NCBI GenBank assembly: GCA_013368315.1
Contig: JAACJM010000006.1
Span: 806,001 to 870,000, forward strand
From: Tetrapyrgos nigripes
Taxonomy: Eukaryota; Basidiomycota; Agaricomycetes; Agaricales; Campanellaceae
Direction: 5' to 3'
Length of the DNA stretch: 64,000 bases
Shown: positions 1-11,400 of the stretch, piece by piece
Numbering within the stretch: the first letter of the stretch is position 1
Layout of the letters: every line of letters begins with the position of its first letter
The notes under the pieces: model-generated
What the model was told of the DNA's origin: nothing
The model's database searches: none
The model's input: the letters and a program-made list of their open reading frames with translations, nothing else
Position numbers and translations under genes: made by a program

Positions 1-1226
1 TGTTAAATACGCATGACCATGAGACTGAAGTTTACTCATGAATTCTTCTACAATTCTCACTCTCCTTCCACCACATATCTATCATTCACCATGCCTTGCA
101 GCAGCTCTCTTGCTCCAAGCTGTCCCACTGTATGCATTGCCAAATGCACCAGCTCACTACCTCCTCAGTTTGTGAACAAACCACACTTCAATACCATCCA
201 CAACCCAACACTCTCCAATACTGCTGCTGCTGCCATTGCAGGAGCTGTCAAGCCCAAAACACATCACTGCCAACAGCTTTCCATCACTAAATTCGCAGTA
301 TGGGCCAACAACATGGGATTACACCCTGATGAAGTACTACCTGCCCCAGAAGTCATCCTCTGTGAATTCACTGCATCCTTCCTAGGACATCTCGCTGGAG
401 GTACAGTCAAGGCCAAAATGAGCTGCCTAAAGACATGGCACACTACACTAGGTTTCCAATGGAATGGCACAGATCTCCTTAGATGCACTCTCACTGGTAT
501 TGACCATCAATCTCCATCCTCATCACACTGTCCAGAACGCCCTCCTATCACTCATGATATGATCTGCAGCTGCAATGTCACCTGGTCAACATCCACTTGC
601 AGAGACTATTTATGTGCCAATGCTGGAGCCAAATGCAGCATTCTTGGTCAGCTTCACCTAGGCAAGTCGAATAGTCCACATTCTATCCAAACAATACACT
701 AAAGATTTTTACATTCCACAGGTGAAATTTTCCCTCATCACTCCAACCCTTGTCTCTTCAATCCTTCCAAACATCCACGTGTCCAGGACATCTACGAACT
801 CCCTCCTCCTACCCCAGACTCAAAACACAGTCCCCTGTCCATGTTCCTCCCCAGTACCAAAACTTCAGTATCCAGAGGAGACTATGTGCACATCCATGCC
901 TACCATGGTTCTCTCGCATCCATGTACACTCTAACAACCTCTCTCCCAATGATCCCCTCATGTTCTACTGTGACGACACTGGTAAACTCAAAGTCATGAC
1001 CAAAACTCACTTCCTATCCCTATGCAACGACGTGTGGAGCAAAGAAGGCTATCCCTGGTTCACAGGCCACTCCTTCTGTATCGGCAGCACCACTATCCTT
1101 CTCCAGGACAATGTCAATCCCAAATACATCAAAATGTGTGGAAGATGGAAGTTGAGTGCATTTATGTGTTACTGGAGACCTGCACACTTGCACCTCCATC
1201 CACATCAACAGAGTTCACACACATAG
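1..1226 (+). pseudogene. Decayed tyrosine-recombinase (Crypton/phage-integrase-like) gene
   Basis: The translation is split over several frames. Residues encoded at about 270-700 resemble the N-terminal SAM-like part of basidiomycete tyrosine recombinases (block containing LPAPEVILCEFTASFLGHLA). Positions 720-790 give a FNPSKHPRVQD-like segment, and 930-1190 give the C-terminal catalytic part with SNNLSPNDPLMFY, then GHSFCIGSTTILL, then CGRWKLSAFMCYWR. The family motif is normally H-x-x-R (HSFRIGG). Here the Arg codon is TGT, a Cys, as expected from CGT decay. The C-terminal Tyr before WR is present. Frameshifts between blocks make an active enzyme unlikely. The 5' end may lie outside the window. 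The family call is confident from the C-terminal block; the exact element class is inferred. Confidence 0.7.
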
Positions 1227-1530
1227 ACGCCTCCAACAACATTTGAATGCATAGCTTCTCCACACTTGCTTGTTCCTCTCACCACCTTCATACCACTCTT
1301 CCCCACTACATAAGCAAATCTCATAACTACACTACTGTCTTTAACTACACTACTGTTCCATAACTACCTCACTGTCTTTATTCATATCACTCCTTCACTA
1401 CAATTGTTTCAAGTACATGATAAGCAAATATATCGCATCTGTCTCTCACCTCCTCACTAGACCTTTGGGTCTTCAGGTGTCTTATGTCCATTTGGTCAAT
1501 ATGACGTGCTTCAGCTTGCTTGTTAGCTCT

Positions 1531-1668
1531 GGGTTGTCATATCTATTTCCTCTGGACACCCCGACTCAGAAATTTTATTCTCGAGTTCCTCAGAATAAAA
1601 TTTTCACTGTCCACCCAAAACGACAGAATGCATTAGCAGTCTGTTTCACATGAATCAAAATTCTTATC
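1531..1668. repeat. 138-bp dispersed direct repeat, copy 1
   Basis: This stretch recurs at 1961-2096 with few differences. It runs from a shared ATCTATTTCCTCTGGACACC through ACAGAATG..TTAGCAGTCTGTTTCAC to TCAAAATTCTTATC. Inside it, 12-bp arms at 1570-1581 (AAATTTTATTCT) and 1592-1603 are perfect reverse complements around a 10-nt loop, so the repeat carries a hairpin. A third partial copy of the arm sequence sits near 1709-1722. No coding potential. It may be part of a solo LTR or a MITE; this cannot be decided here. Confidence 0.75.
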
Positions 1669-1960
1669 TGAAAGTGTCATTCTATGACGAAGGAAAGAGA
1701 ATATATTTTCAGAATAAAATTTTGACATCACGATAGCATGACCTAGTCTCTCTTGACTTCTCACATCCATCTTCTCATCAGGATATCTTTCCTAGCGTAA
1801 TCCATCCATCAATCTTCTGACCCACCACCATCCCCTTTCTCACCACCTATCACCCACTGTTTCATTAACCACTTAATCAAAAAATTCATTATTATCACTA
1901 CAATTAGCTTCACTACGTCATGGATCTAACAGCAGTCTGTCGTCCAGAGATCATAGTTTG

Positions 1961-2096
1961 GTTGTTGTATCTATTTCCTCTGGACACCCCAACTCAGAAA
2001 ATTTATTCTCGAGTTCCTCAGAATAAATTTTCCGCCATCCACCCAAAACGACAGAATGTGTTAGCAGTCTGTTTCACATGAATCAAAATTCTTATC
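1961..2096. repeat. 138-bp dispersed direct repeat, copy 2
   Basis: Second copy of the 1531-1668 repeat, in the same orientation and about 430 bp downstream. The hairpin is weakened here by loss of an A in each arm. The sequence just downstream has a G9 run (2117-2125). Confidence 0.75.
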
Positions 2097-2760
2097 CCAA
2101 AATTTTTGTGTTAGGAGGGGGGGGTTTGATCTCATAGATGTAACCATGACCTGCAAAAACAAATTTGATATACTAGCTGCTAGCACTGTGACATTGAAAG
2201 GGGTAATAGTTGAAGGAGTGATGGTATTCATTTCTTGGACGACTGTTTGTATATAGCAATGTGGTGGTGAAAAGGCGAAGTCTAGAGACACATGTAGGTT
2301 GCCAGGTCAACCTCATCTGAAAGTCTGAGGAATTGGAGAAGTGAGGGGTTCTGTTTGATGCAGAAGGTTGATATTTGACTTGAGTAAAGAAAAAATAGGA
2401 AAGCAACATCACTCCCGTATTTACTGAGACAACATCTGCTATTGAGGAACTTGATGTCTGTGGATGAATCCAAATGATGATCTCTGGATCACTGTTCCTT
2501 TTCGTTCATACCGTGGAACATGACTCAATATCAAAGTCTGCAGATGAGGACACCCAGTGATGGACCGGCACTGATACAACCTGTCTCAAGAGTTGCCCCA
2601 TATGCAGGTCCTCAAGATCACACCCTAAGATCGCTGTTACTGGTGGAATTTGAGTGGAACAGGGGATTGATTGATAGCCAACCTACAGTTGGGACTGGCT
2701 ATGAGAGACTAGATTGATAGGTATAATTAGTATGAAGCTTTGAACAATGCCTGGGGACAC

Positions 2761-2957
2761 GCATCACCAAAAGGTCCTCAATGATGTAACTTGGATATAA
2801 CAGTTGTACGGGGCATGACCACAGCCCATAACAATAACATGATAGTTATGTGGCCGTTATCATGTCACTGTCACCGCTACATAACCATCCTGTCATTGTT
2901 ATGAGCTGTGGTCATGCCATGCTCACCTTTATATCATTGGGGACATTTTGGTGATGC
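2761..2957. repeat. Foldback (MITE-like) inverted repeat
   Basis: The left arm from 2761 (GCATCACCAAAAGGTCCTCA) pairs with the reverse complement of the right arm ending at 2957. The arms share the blocks GGCATGACCACAG, CATAACAAT and GGTTATGT/AGTTATGT. Arms are roughly 95 nt and nearly meet in the middle, so transcripts would form a long imperfect hairpin. I found no clear target-site duplication. No ORF. Confidence 0.65.
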
Positions 2958-3873
2958 AGATGATTGCCATGGGCTGAAGATCAGGTGACAAAAAAAGAAA
3001 GAAAGAAAAGATCCCAAAAAAGGCGTAACTAGAAATGCTGATTAAGTACAGGATAGGATAGGATAGGAAAGCCAGCACTATGGGCCCAATAAGGATACGG
3101 CATCTACTTCATTTGCATGCCATGGGCATCTCCACACAGAGTTGTATAACCAAACTAACCACTGTCAGACTTGGGCCAACCCCACGAAGAGACACGAGCC
3201 TCCACTCGAACGTTTGAAGGTTCTACCTTTTCGGTTGGTCAAAGAAGGTTTAGATTTGTGAAACAATTGATGCAGGTAGAGAATTTCAGAGAATTTGTGT
3301 GTGGTCCAGTATTTCTCTCTCTGAATTGTGTTTTGTTGTAGGGATTGGCTTTCTTACATGAGCATGATATCTCACACAGGCGTATGGGTGAGTTGCATTC
3401 AAACTCATATTGCACTTTTCAATTTTCATTGAGTTCTGTATCCCAAGAGATATAATCTCTGCTTTACTGAAGTCATCCTTCAGGCTCCTGAACCAAAGCG
3501 TTGAGATCACAGCAATGCTCGTCCAAAATACTATCCGACTGACTATAGGGAGAGCAACATTTTTCACAGTATGAAGAGCATGATTTGGTCTACAATGAAT
3601 ATAGATAGCTGTGGCTTCCTCGCTGCCAATGTTGCATCAAACTGAAAACGAACTTGAGTTGAAATGAGAGCTACTTATATGCACTAGTATAATCCGGCCA
3701 GGTACTTATGCAGAAGTAGTGCCTCAAAGGTTCTTATCATTCTGTGGATCCAAAACTGACTGGTTGGCATCGTGGTTTTGGTGGATGAGCTTGATCCTTG
3801 CTTGGGGGACTTATGCATATGTTCACATAGGATATCCAATGGGTTGAGTGACACTGAGATGCAATTAATGGTA
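2958..3873. other. Non-coding stretch left of the Tc1/mariner-type element
   Basis: No recognisable gene. Contains an A/G-rich microsatellite at about 2991-3007, a short GGATA tandem at about 3052-3067, and a 93-codon minus-strand reading frame at 3286-3567 with no recognised domain and no splice context. Confidence 0.4.
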
Positions 3874-3900
3874 CAGTTGTGGACAGTCAGCGTCGACAAT
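3874..3900 (+). repeat. Left terminal inverted repeat of the Tc1/mariner-type element
   Basis: Begins CAGTTGTGGACAGTCAGCG directly after TA at 3872-3873. It matches the reverse complement of 7156-7182 with two substitutions, each a C/T or G/A difference. Confidence 0.9.
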
Positions 3901-4104
3901 TTTTTGCAGGCCGGATCTAGGGAGATTTTGGATTTTTTGGGCTAAAATTTTGCCAGATTCGTGGTTAGAATAGCAAAATACGTCGAAAAACACATCTCCA
4001 AAGTTTTTCCCATGAGCGGTTAGGTACTGCCAATTTTTCGAGGGATTTCAGTGACAACTTGAGGCACATCCAACAGTGAACTCAACATCTATTGTCAGGT
4101 AAAT

Positions 4105-6724
4105 CTACGAATGATTCAAAATAGCCTCAATACTGGTCATTGCATGCTCAGAAATGGCCCTATGACCCTTCTGCTTCTTGACAGCCCATTCAGCTGCCTT
4201 CCCAGTAAGCCCACGCCTATATGCACTCATGAACTGCCATGAGCGATTGATGAAACAGCGAATTACATTCGTTGGACATGCATCCAGCCATTTCAAGGCT
4301 GCATCTTTGGCTTGTTGAAAGCTTTTCTTAGTCTCCTCCCTGTATCGATATTTACACCAACCCCAGTACTAAAAAATATGCAGTCAGCTTATAGAACAAA
4401 AGAGTATAGTAAAACACACCATTTCAATTGGATTGAGTTCACAGTGAAATTTGGGAAGGAAAATACACTCATGACCCAAGTCTTTGATGAGTGTTTCAAG
4501 CATAGATGGTTGGTTAAGGAAGTCATCTTGTTTGCTGAGAAGTCAGGCCATGCAACAGTCTTCATTTTCAAATGGACACACAGGTTGACATTTAGCCTTC
4601 ATGCTACGAGTATCAAAGCCATGCTCTTGGAGAACAGATTCCATACCCTTCTGTTTGCCATCAGCGGTGGTCATTTTTTGAGGTTTCCCTCATTTAGAAG
4701 TGTCTGGGTTTGTCTGTGGAATAATGGTATCCTTTTGCTTTCGCTGTTTGCCCCCATCAGATTTGTTCATATCAAAGGCTCAAAGTGCATCTGGACCAAG
4801 AGAAGCGTGAGCAGAGGATTGATCAAAAAATGAACAAAGCAACACAATTGGGATGTGCTGCCTCAAAGATACTGATGGCATCTTTTACTTGTTCAAGAAG
4901 CTGAGCTGTATCCCACCAGTCATCGCCATTGGAGCCAGGATAGGTTACTCAGCGTGCATCTCGAATAATCTTCCCGTTCACATCATGGAGGATGAGTCAG
5001 CCATCTTCTGGGTTGATAAAATCAGACACATGAGAGAAGTGGCCTTTCCCTTTGCTCTTCAAAAGGGTTTGACCCTTCTTGAGCCTACAGAGTAAATTGT
5101 GAGCTTAGGACCAGAGAAATAAAAAGACAAATACTATGATTCGGACTGAAACTCATTCATATGGAAACATGACTCATCGTGAAATTGTGGTATAATCTCC
5201 TTCTCACCAGGAAGCAAGACTGGTGGAATCCTCTTCAGATTCTCATCGTAATGAGCCATTCGTCTTTCATATTCTGCCATTTTGGGAAGAAAGACCTCAT
5301 TCCGGTACTTTACAACATCTTCTCTCTCATGGCCATCCATATACACCCCTTTCTGGTATTGTGTCAGCCGCCAGCCCAGCTTAATCAACCAATGGCGGGC
5401 AGTCCAAGTAGAAAGAGGTTTTGACCTCCAGATGCCAAGATTTGGAAGGACTGTGTTGTTCAATGTGTCCTGAAATCCTTTGGGAGTGACCTTGCCAACC
5501 TCTTGGGCATGCAACCACATCAAAGCAACTTTTCGGGTTTCTTCATTGGAAAGAAGGCTTATAGAGGTGCGTACTCCACCTCTCTGTTCTTTCAGAAGTT
5601 GTTCAAACACCTGATAGTGTCTTGCCAACTCCTGAACACAGCAAGCAAAGTGGACACCTTCACCCTCATGCCATTGCCTCGCAATCTCCTGACTTGCTGC
5701 AATACGTGAAAATCCCTTCAAACGGAGAGTGGCGAAGTTTCGTATGATTTGGAATTGATTAATTTGCGCAACAGATAAGTGGTTCTTCTTTGCTCACCCG
5801 AGGTCCTCCTTGATTTGATTTCTCAGTTCCTCCCAACCTCGAATCTCAACCTTCCCATTTGGCAAAAGAGTATCATCCAACTCCTCTTCCCAAGCCTCTT
5901 CAACTGGATCCTCCTGGCGTGGTGGATTTTCAGTGGACGACAAAGCCTCAACTTCCACATCATTTGGATTCCCATCCCACATCAAATTTGGCTCAACACT
6001 CTCTTCCCACACTCTCACTGTCTCCTCCTCTTCCTCAGGCCAATCTAGCACTGGATCTACTGACTCCTCTCGTAGTGGTATGGACTCTTCAAGCTCTTTG
6101 TCAGGCGTTGGAGATTTTTTTCAAGATGTTGAAGCTGTTTGATGGTAGCCATTTACGGCCACAGTTGAAGGTTTAAAGTGGTATGAGGTGAGTCGTTGCT
6201 GGCCCTTCATCCTTGCTTTGTGACGATACTGGCTTCTAACACTCTGTAGGGCAGGTACAGGACCTGTATAATACTGTCTTGGGCGCTCTGGCAAGATCTC
6301 AGCTTAGGGTGGAGAGAGTGAGTAAACAATTCTCATACCTTTATGCTCTCGTTCCTGCCTTCGTTTTTTTTTTCCTCTTTACAGCCTCTTCTCTCAGCAA
6401 CTCTGGCACCCAGTCCTCATCTTTCACATTATCATCCATTGCAGAGGAATAGAAGAACAACCTCTCCTGTAGCCCCTCATCCTCAAAATCTTCCTCTCCC
6501 CAATCCTCCACCAACACATTTGGCTCTCTGTCATCCGGCTCCTCTTCTTCATCATCCTCCTCCAAACCCTCCCAGTCCTCTGTCTCTGAATCTTCCACAT
6601 AACCAAACCATTTTGCAAAACCAGTCAACTCTTCCTGGAGCCAGCACTCATCAAGAACTTCATTCGCATTGGCAGCTGGACCCGCCACCAAAGCATTTGG
6701 ATTGTCATTTGATGACATTGACAC
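4105..6724 (-). pseudogene. DDE transposase of the Tc1/mariner-type element, inactivated
   Basis: Minus-strand relic of an intron-containing transposase. The N-terminal acidic part is at 6724-6341 and 6051-5794. The central part at 5721-5134 carries the motif FHDESCFH (first catalytic Asp). The second Asp block FIFDQSSAH is near 4825 and the third acidic residue block HCELNPIEMV near 4430. The C-terminal part ends at 4105 (SWQFMSAYRRGLTGKAAEW). Probable introns lie near 5133-5085 and 4426-4378. In-frame TGA codons sit at 4997-4999, 4949-4951, 4780-4782, 4690-4692 and 4543-4545, each where the surrounding sequence suggests Arg (CGA). A T-run at 4824-4829 shifts the frame exactly before the second catalytic Asp. 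The encoded enzyme is therefore dead, though the triad residues survive. Confidence 0.85.
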
Positions 6725-7155
6725 ATCTTCTGCTGGATGAGGAGTTTGGGAGCTGTTTTTATTTTGGTTTTGGAGGCCTGTAGTGTTTCGTTTTCATTTG
6801 TGAGGCCTTCCAGGCATGTCATGTGGGTGCTCAGCTTTGCAAAGCACAAAAACTCAAACCCTTGCGGCGTCCCATGTGTCAAATTACCTTATTTGGGGAG
6901 CAAAATCTTGGCAGCTGAGATATCTTTTTTTTTGCGTCATTGTACTCAGTTTTGGTGAAGGAGCATTTTCCGCATTTTTCTGGAATTGTCCCAATTTTTT
7001 AGCGGGTACTGCCAATTTTGGGGGGTAAAATGCCTGAATGGACTTTCAGGGAAATCGGCTTGTTGGAATCTCTTTAGATTGTCATAAATACACTAAAAAC
7101 ACAGTTTTCGCCCCTTTCCGGCTACTCTCTGGTCCCCCATAATTCAGTCAAGATT

Positions 7156-7182
7156 TTTGTTGACGCTGACTGTCCGCAACTG
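7156..7182 (-). repeat. Right terminal inverted repeat of the Tc1/mariner-type element
   Basis: Reads CAGTTGCGGACAGTCAGCG on the minus strand and is followed on the plus strand by TA at 7183-7184. Confidence 0.9.
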
Positions 7183-7184
7183 TA

Positions 7185-8428
7185 GCTTCCTGAAGGACAA
7201 CATCAATGTCACTTTTGATAGAATTACGAGGCCAAATGAAATGAGGCTGAGTTCTTTACACTCCGTTTCTGCCTGTGGCAGTGCATATTCATCCCGTCTC
7301 CTCCCGTGCTGTTGTTTCCGGTTTCCTCCGAGTCTTTGCCCATATCCACAGCTCCTGTATTTCTTAACATGACCAAACAATGCCATTGTCTCAATATCTT
7401 TGCGACTGGTAACAAAAGTTTCCAATCTTAATCTTTCATTTCATTATCTTTTTTCTTCATCTTGTTCTTTTTTTATTGCTTTCCTTTCTCTTTTGCTCTC
7501 TTTCATTTTTCGTTATCTTTATCTCTCTCAATCTCTCATCTTCTTCTTCATTGCTTGCTTTCTTTTCTTTTTTCCTCTCTTCTCTCTCAGAGTCTCTCGA
7601 TCTCTCATCTCCTTCTTCATCACTTGCTTTCTTTTCTTTTTTTCTCTCTTTTCCTCAACAGTTCACATGTTTGCTTATCATCCAGTTTTGGGCCTCTGCA
7701 CCTCATCTGGCTTCTTCCCACTCCAGTAAAGAGAAAACCTGTGGCCTCATACTTGCCACGCGCAGGGTTGGCCCACATCCCTTTCATTCAAATAGTGTCG
7801 ATCCACTGCACCAGGATGAAAAATGGGCAGGTGGCGTGCAGCACTGGTGCACACGGCAAATGCCGAAATCCCTTTTTAAAGCGGGTCTCCCATTACGATT
7901 ACTCGTTCAGAAAGTGCTGAGCAAATCAAAGGGCAGCAGCAGGAGTCGAGGAGAGCTTCTCGCCTATCATACAAAGCTTACTCTGTGCTTTGGCCCTTTC
8001 AATCGAGTTCTAGTAGAGTTAAGTGGGACTGTGGGTAGTTAATTCATATCAAAACGAAGGAGAAAAATAGAGAAATACTGGATTTCACCCTTGGTTAGCA
8101 GAACAGAAGAAAAGCAAGGACAGGCGGCAATGAAGCGCCGGCTCCATGACGCCTGTCCACGTGAAAAGTCCACGGACCATTACTACGGACTGCGCGTGAT
8201 GGCATCCATATCCTGTCCATATCCATCACTCCCGCCTCCATCCCTAAGGCTACGACGACCAGCGACGATTACGACGATTAGGACGACGTCGACGACGAGC
8301 AGGCCATATCCAGGAACACACAGTATATTCGTAGTACTTTAGGTGAGTTTCCCTTTTTTCCCGATTCGTTCTTGTTGGACTGACACGCCTGTCTTTTTGG
8401 TGGAATCAAAGTTTGCGCAGATTAAGCT
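7185..8428. other. Intergenic region upstream of HSE1
   Basis: Pyrimidine-rich tracts occupy 7436-7665. At 7755-7778 lies the short sequence GCCACGCGCAGGGTTGGCCC.., which recurs near 54.7 and 55.0 kb (reported separately). A likely 5'-UTR intron of HSE1 runs from about 8343 (GTGAGT) to 8420 (CAG). No other gene seen. Confidence 0.45.
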
Positions 8429-11400
8429 ATGTCGGGGATGTTTGGAGGAGCAACTGCTAATCCCTACGATGACATAGTTGGTATGTATTCCGACTCATCT
8501 ATGTAACCGAGAAACAAGCAAGTTTACACCATTTTTTATTACAGTAAAAACAACAGATGAGAATCTTACGACAGAGAATTGGGAGCTTATACTCAACTTG
8601 TGCGACAAGGTTGACGATGAGGGCCAAGATGGGTGCGCTGCTCTCTCTTCACTCGGCTGGCTTGCCATCATTCTGACTCCAACCCTTAACCCAGAGCCCA
8701 TCAAGTCATCACAGCCCTCCTCAAACGCCTCGCTCACCGCAACCCAAACGTCCAGCTCTACACCCTTACTCTAGCTGAAGCCCTCTCCAAAAATTGCGGT
8801 ATCGAAGTCCACAGAGAGTTGGCCAGCAGAGCATGGACTGGCGGTCTAGAACGAGTCATCGTTGACCGGAACACGCATGATAAAGTCCGCAAGAGGATTC
8901 TTACGCTGATTGCGATGTGGTCAGCAGAGTTTGAGAATGATTCAACGTTGGGAATTATGGAAGATTGTTATAAGAGTTTGAGTGCGAAAGGTGTGTACAC
9001 GATTTTTGACTTGGCTCGTCTCCTCTGTGCTATGCTATGCTATCTATTTGTGGACCCAAGCCTGACTGACGAACTCTTCCCTCTTTCTCTGTCTCTCTTT
9101 TCCAGGCTATAAATTCGAAACTCCAAGCGAACCACCTCCACCAGCCATCGATGACGAAATCCGTCGTAAAGAAGAAGAGGAACTTCAACGTGTCTTGGAG
9201 ATGTCTATCCAGGATAAAGGCGGACGAGGAGCTTGGGTTGAGTACGCCTCTTATGGATCCTCCTCTTTGGGGGATACAGCAGGTGCTTCTGGCTCCGGGT
9301 CAGGTAGTGCTTCTGGCTCTGGCTCGGCTTCTAGGACAAACGGCTATGCGGCTGCTGGATCTTCTTCATATGCCTCGGGTTCAGGCTCGGGCTCGGGACC
9401 AACCGGTCCTTCACGTTCGGGGACGATCTCCACTAGGTCGACTGCCGTCCCTCCGTCTTCTACCCCTCACCAGAGTAGCACCTCCCCACCCTACTCCACC
9501 TCCATCTCCAATACATCAACCACATCTCTCACTCCCTCTGTGGCTTCCAATCTTTCTTCACCAACAGCCGCATCCGGAACTCCCATTGTCACGCGAGTTA
9601 AGGCTTTACATACGTTTACTCCTACGGAGCCCGGTGAATTGGCGTTTGAGAAGGGAGATATCATTAAGGTGGTTGACAGAGGGTATCGGGATTGGTGGAG
9701 AGGACAGTTGAGAGGGAGGACGGGGATTTTCCCGGTTAATTATGTGGTGAGTGTTTTTCTTTTTACCAGTTTTCTGGTTTCGGGTTTGTGGTGTGAGATT
9801 TGGGGAATTTGTGGGTTTGGCTGCCCATCTTCCTCTCGCGTTGGAATTTGCGCCTTGTTTTGTTTTTACATGTTTCTTCGTTTGTCTTGTCTTGTCTTGT
9901 CTTCTCTTACGTCTCTTCCTTCTTTCATATCCTATATGCTCACCACTCTTCTTCCGTTCCCTTCCCTTTCACCATTTTCCCTTCCACCAGGAACCCCTCC
10001 CCGAACCAACCCCGGTCGAACTAGCCCGCGAAGCCGAAGCCGAAGCAGCCGTCTTTGCCCAAGCTATCAACGTCGAAAAGCTTTTAACGCTTCTGAGGTC
10101 GTTTGATCCGACGAAAAGTAATCTGGCTGATGATGAGGAGATTCAAGAGTTGTATAGGAATAGTATGGCGCTGAGGCCGAAGATCGTAAAATTGATTGAT
10201 AAGTATAGTCAGAAGAGAGGTGAGTTGGGTTGAGTTTTTGTTTTTTTGTTGTTTTTTGTTTTGTTTTGTTTTTGCGGGGGGTTTTGGGGGTTTCGCCTTC
10301 TTTCTTTTTTCTCTTTTTTCTTCTCCCCTTTGGTTTGTTCCTTGGCAGGGTTTTTACCTGTCTTCTCTCCTTTTTCTGGGCCTGTTCTCGGGTCGGAGCC
10401 TGGCTTGGGGTGGCTTGTTCGTTATGAGCCTGAAGCTTTGCCTTATATTGGAATTTTCCTTTTTCCCTTTTGCCTTTTTCTTGCCATTTTTCCGGGCTTT
10501 GGCATATTAGTTGGGGCAAGTTGTCCTTCCTTGGTCCCTTGGTCATCAACTTGGTGTCGTATCCTTGGAGTTGGGGTTTCTGCCTCGTTATGGATCGGCT
10601 CGTGCGATTATCTTACTCTGCCGACTCTGCTGAAGCAATGTTCTCTGAGATATTCTTTTCTTCTTTTCGTTTTGTCTTCTTTTTTTTGCATCGAGTTTCA
10701 TGGCTGAGCACGCCATGGCTGGGGCGTTCTTTACGTTGAATGAGTTTTCGCTCTCGTCTACATAGCTTGTTTTCCTTCATCTTTCATTTTACTTCGCGTT
10801 TTACTTTCTGCTCTTCTCAGCTTCCATTTCTTGCCGTTTCCTCTGTCGCTCCGAACGCTTACTGATCGTTTTCTTTCTTCTCTCCTCTTTCAGCCGACTT
10901 GGTTTCGATGAATGAAACCTTTTTACGTGCACGCAACATCTTTGACCGTATGATGGAGGATAGTCTGGCTAGACATACTGCTGGTACGTTCTTCGCCTTC
11001 TATCTGTTTAATTCTTCAACTAATCATTTTGTCTGTCTTTTCCTAGTCTACTCCGACCAAGGCTACAACCCAAGCCGTGTCTCCATGTACAACCCTCTTC
11101 CAGCTCAACAACCCCGTTCAGATTCACGAGTCTCATACGCTCAATCTCCCGGTCCTGGAGCTGGTTGGGGCCCTGGATCTCAGCAAGATCTTCCTGGTTA
11201 CGAGGCTGCTGGAGGTTATCCTGGCACTCCGCAATTCCCTCAGCCTGCATATGCACAGCAACCTCCTCCTCAGCAGCAGCCTCCGCCAGCGGGTTATGGA
11301 TATGGGCCTAGTCCTGGTCCTCAACAGCAACAGCAACAGCAGCACCCTCAGCCACAGCCACAGCCATATGGACAATCGCCGTACCCGTCCCAACAACCCC

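Larger units (their letters stand above)
3874..7182 (-). mobile_element. Inactive Tc1/mariner-superfamily DNA transposon with TIRs and TA duplication
   Basis: The left end (3874, CAGTTGTGGACAGTCAGCG) and the reverse complement of the right end (7182, CAGTTGCGGACAGTCAGCG) match over about 26 bp with two differences. The element is bounded on both sides by TA (3872-3873 and 7183-7184), the target duplication typical of IS630/Tc1/mariner elements. Total length is 3,309 bp. Both subterminal regions contain a shared GGTACTGCCAATTTT-type block (near 4023 and 7004). The only cargo is the decayed transposase gene on the minus strand. TIRs, TA and the DDE-type protein agree, so the class assignment is good. 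Confidence 0.9.

Noticed and set aside
5794..6176. Plus-strand frames over the transposon N-terminus
   Set aside because: They are the complement of the acidic minus-strand transposase segments.
10067..10549. 160-codon Lys-rich frame on the minus strand
   Set aside because: It is antisense to an HSE1 exon and its T-rich intron; the Lys content simply mirrors the T bias.
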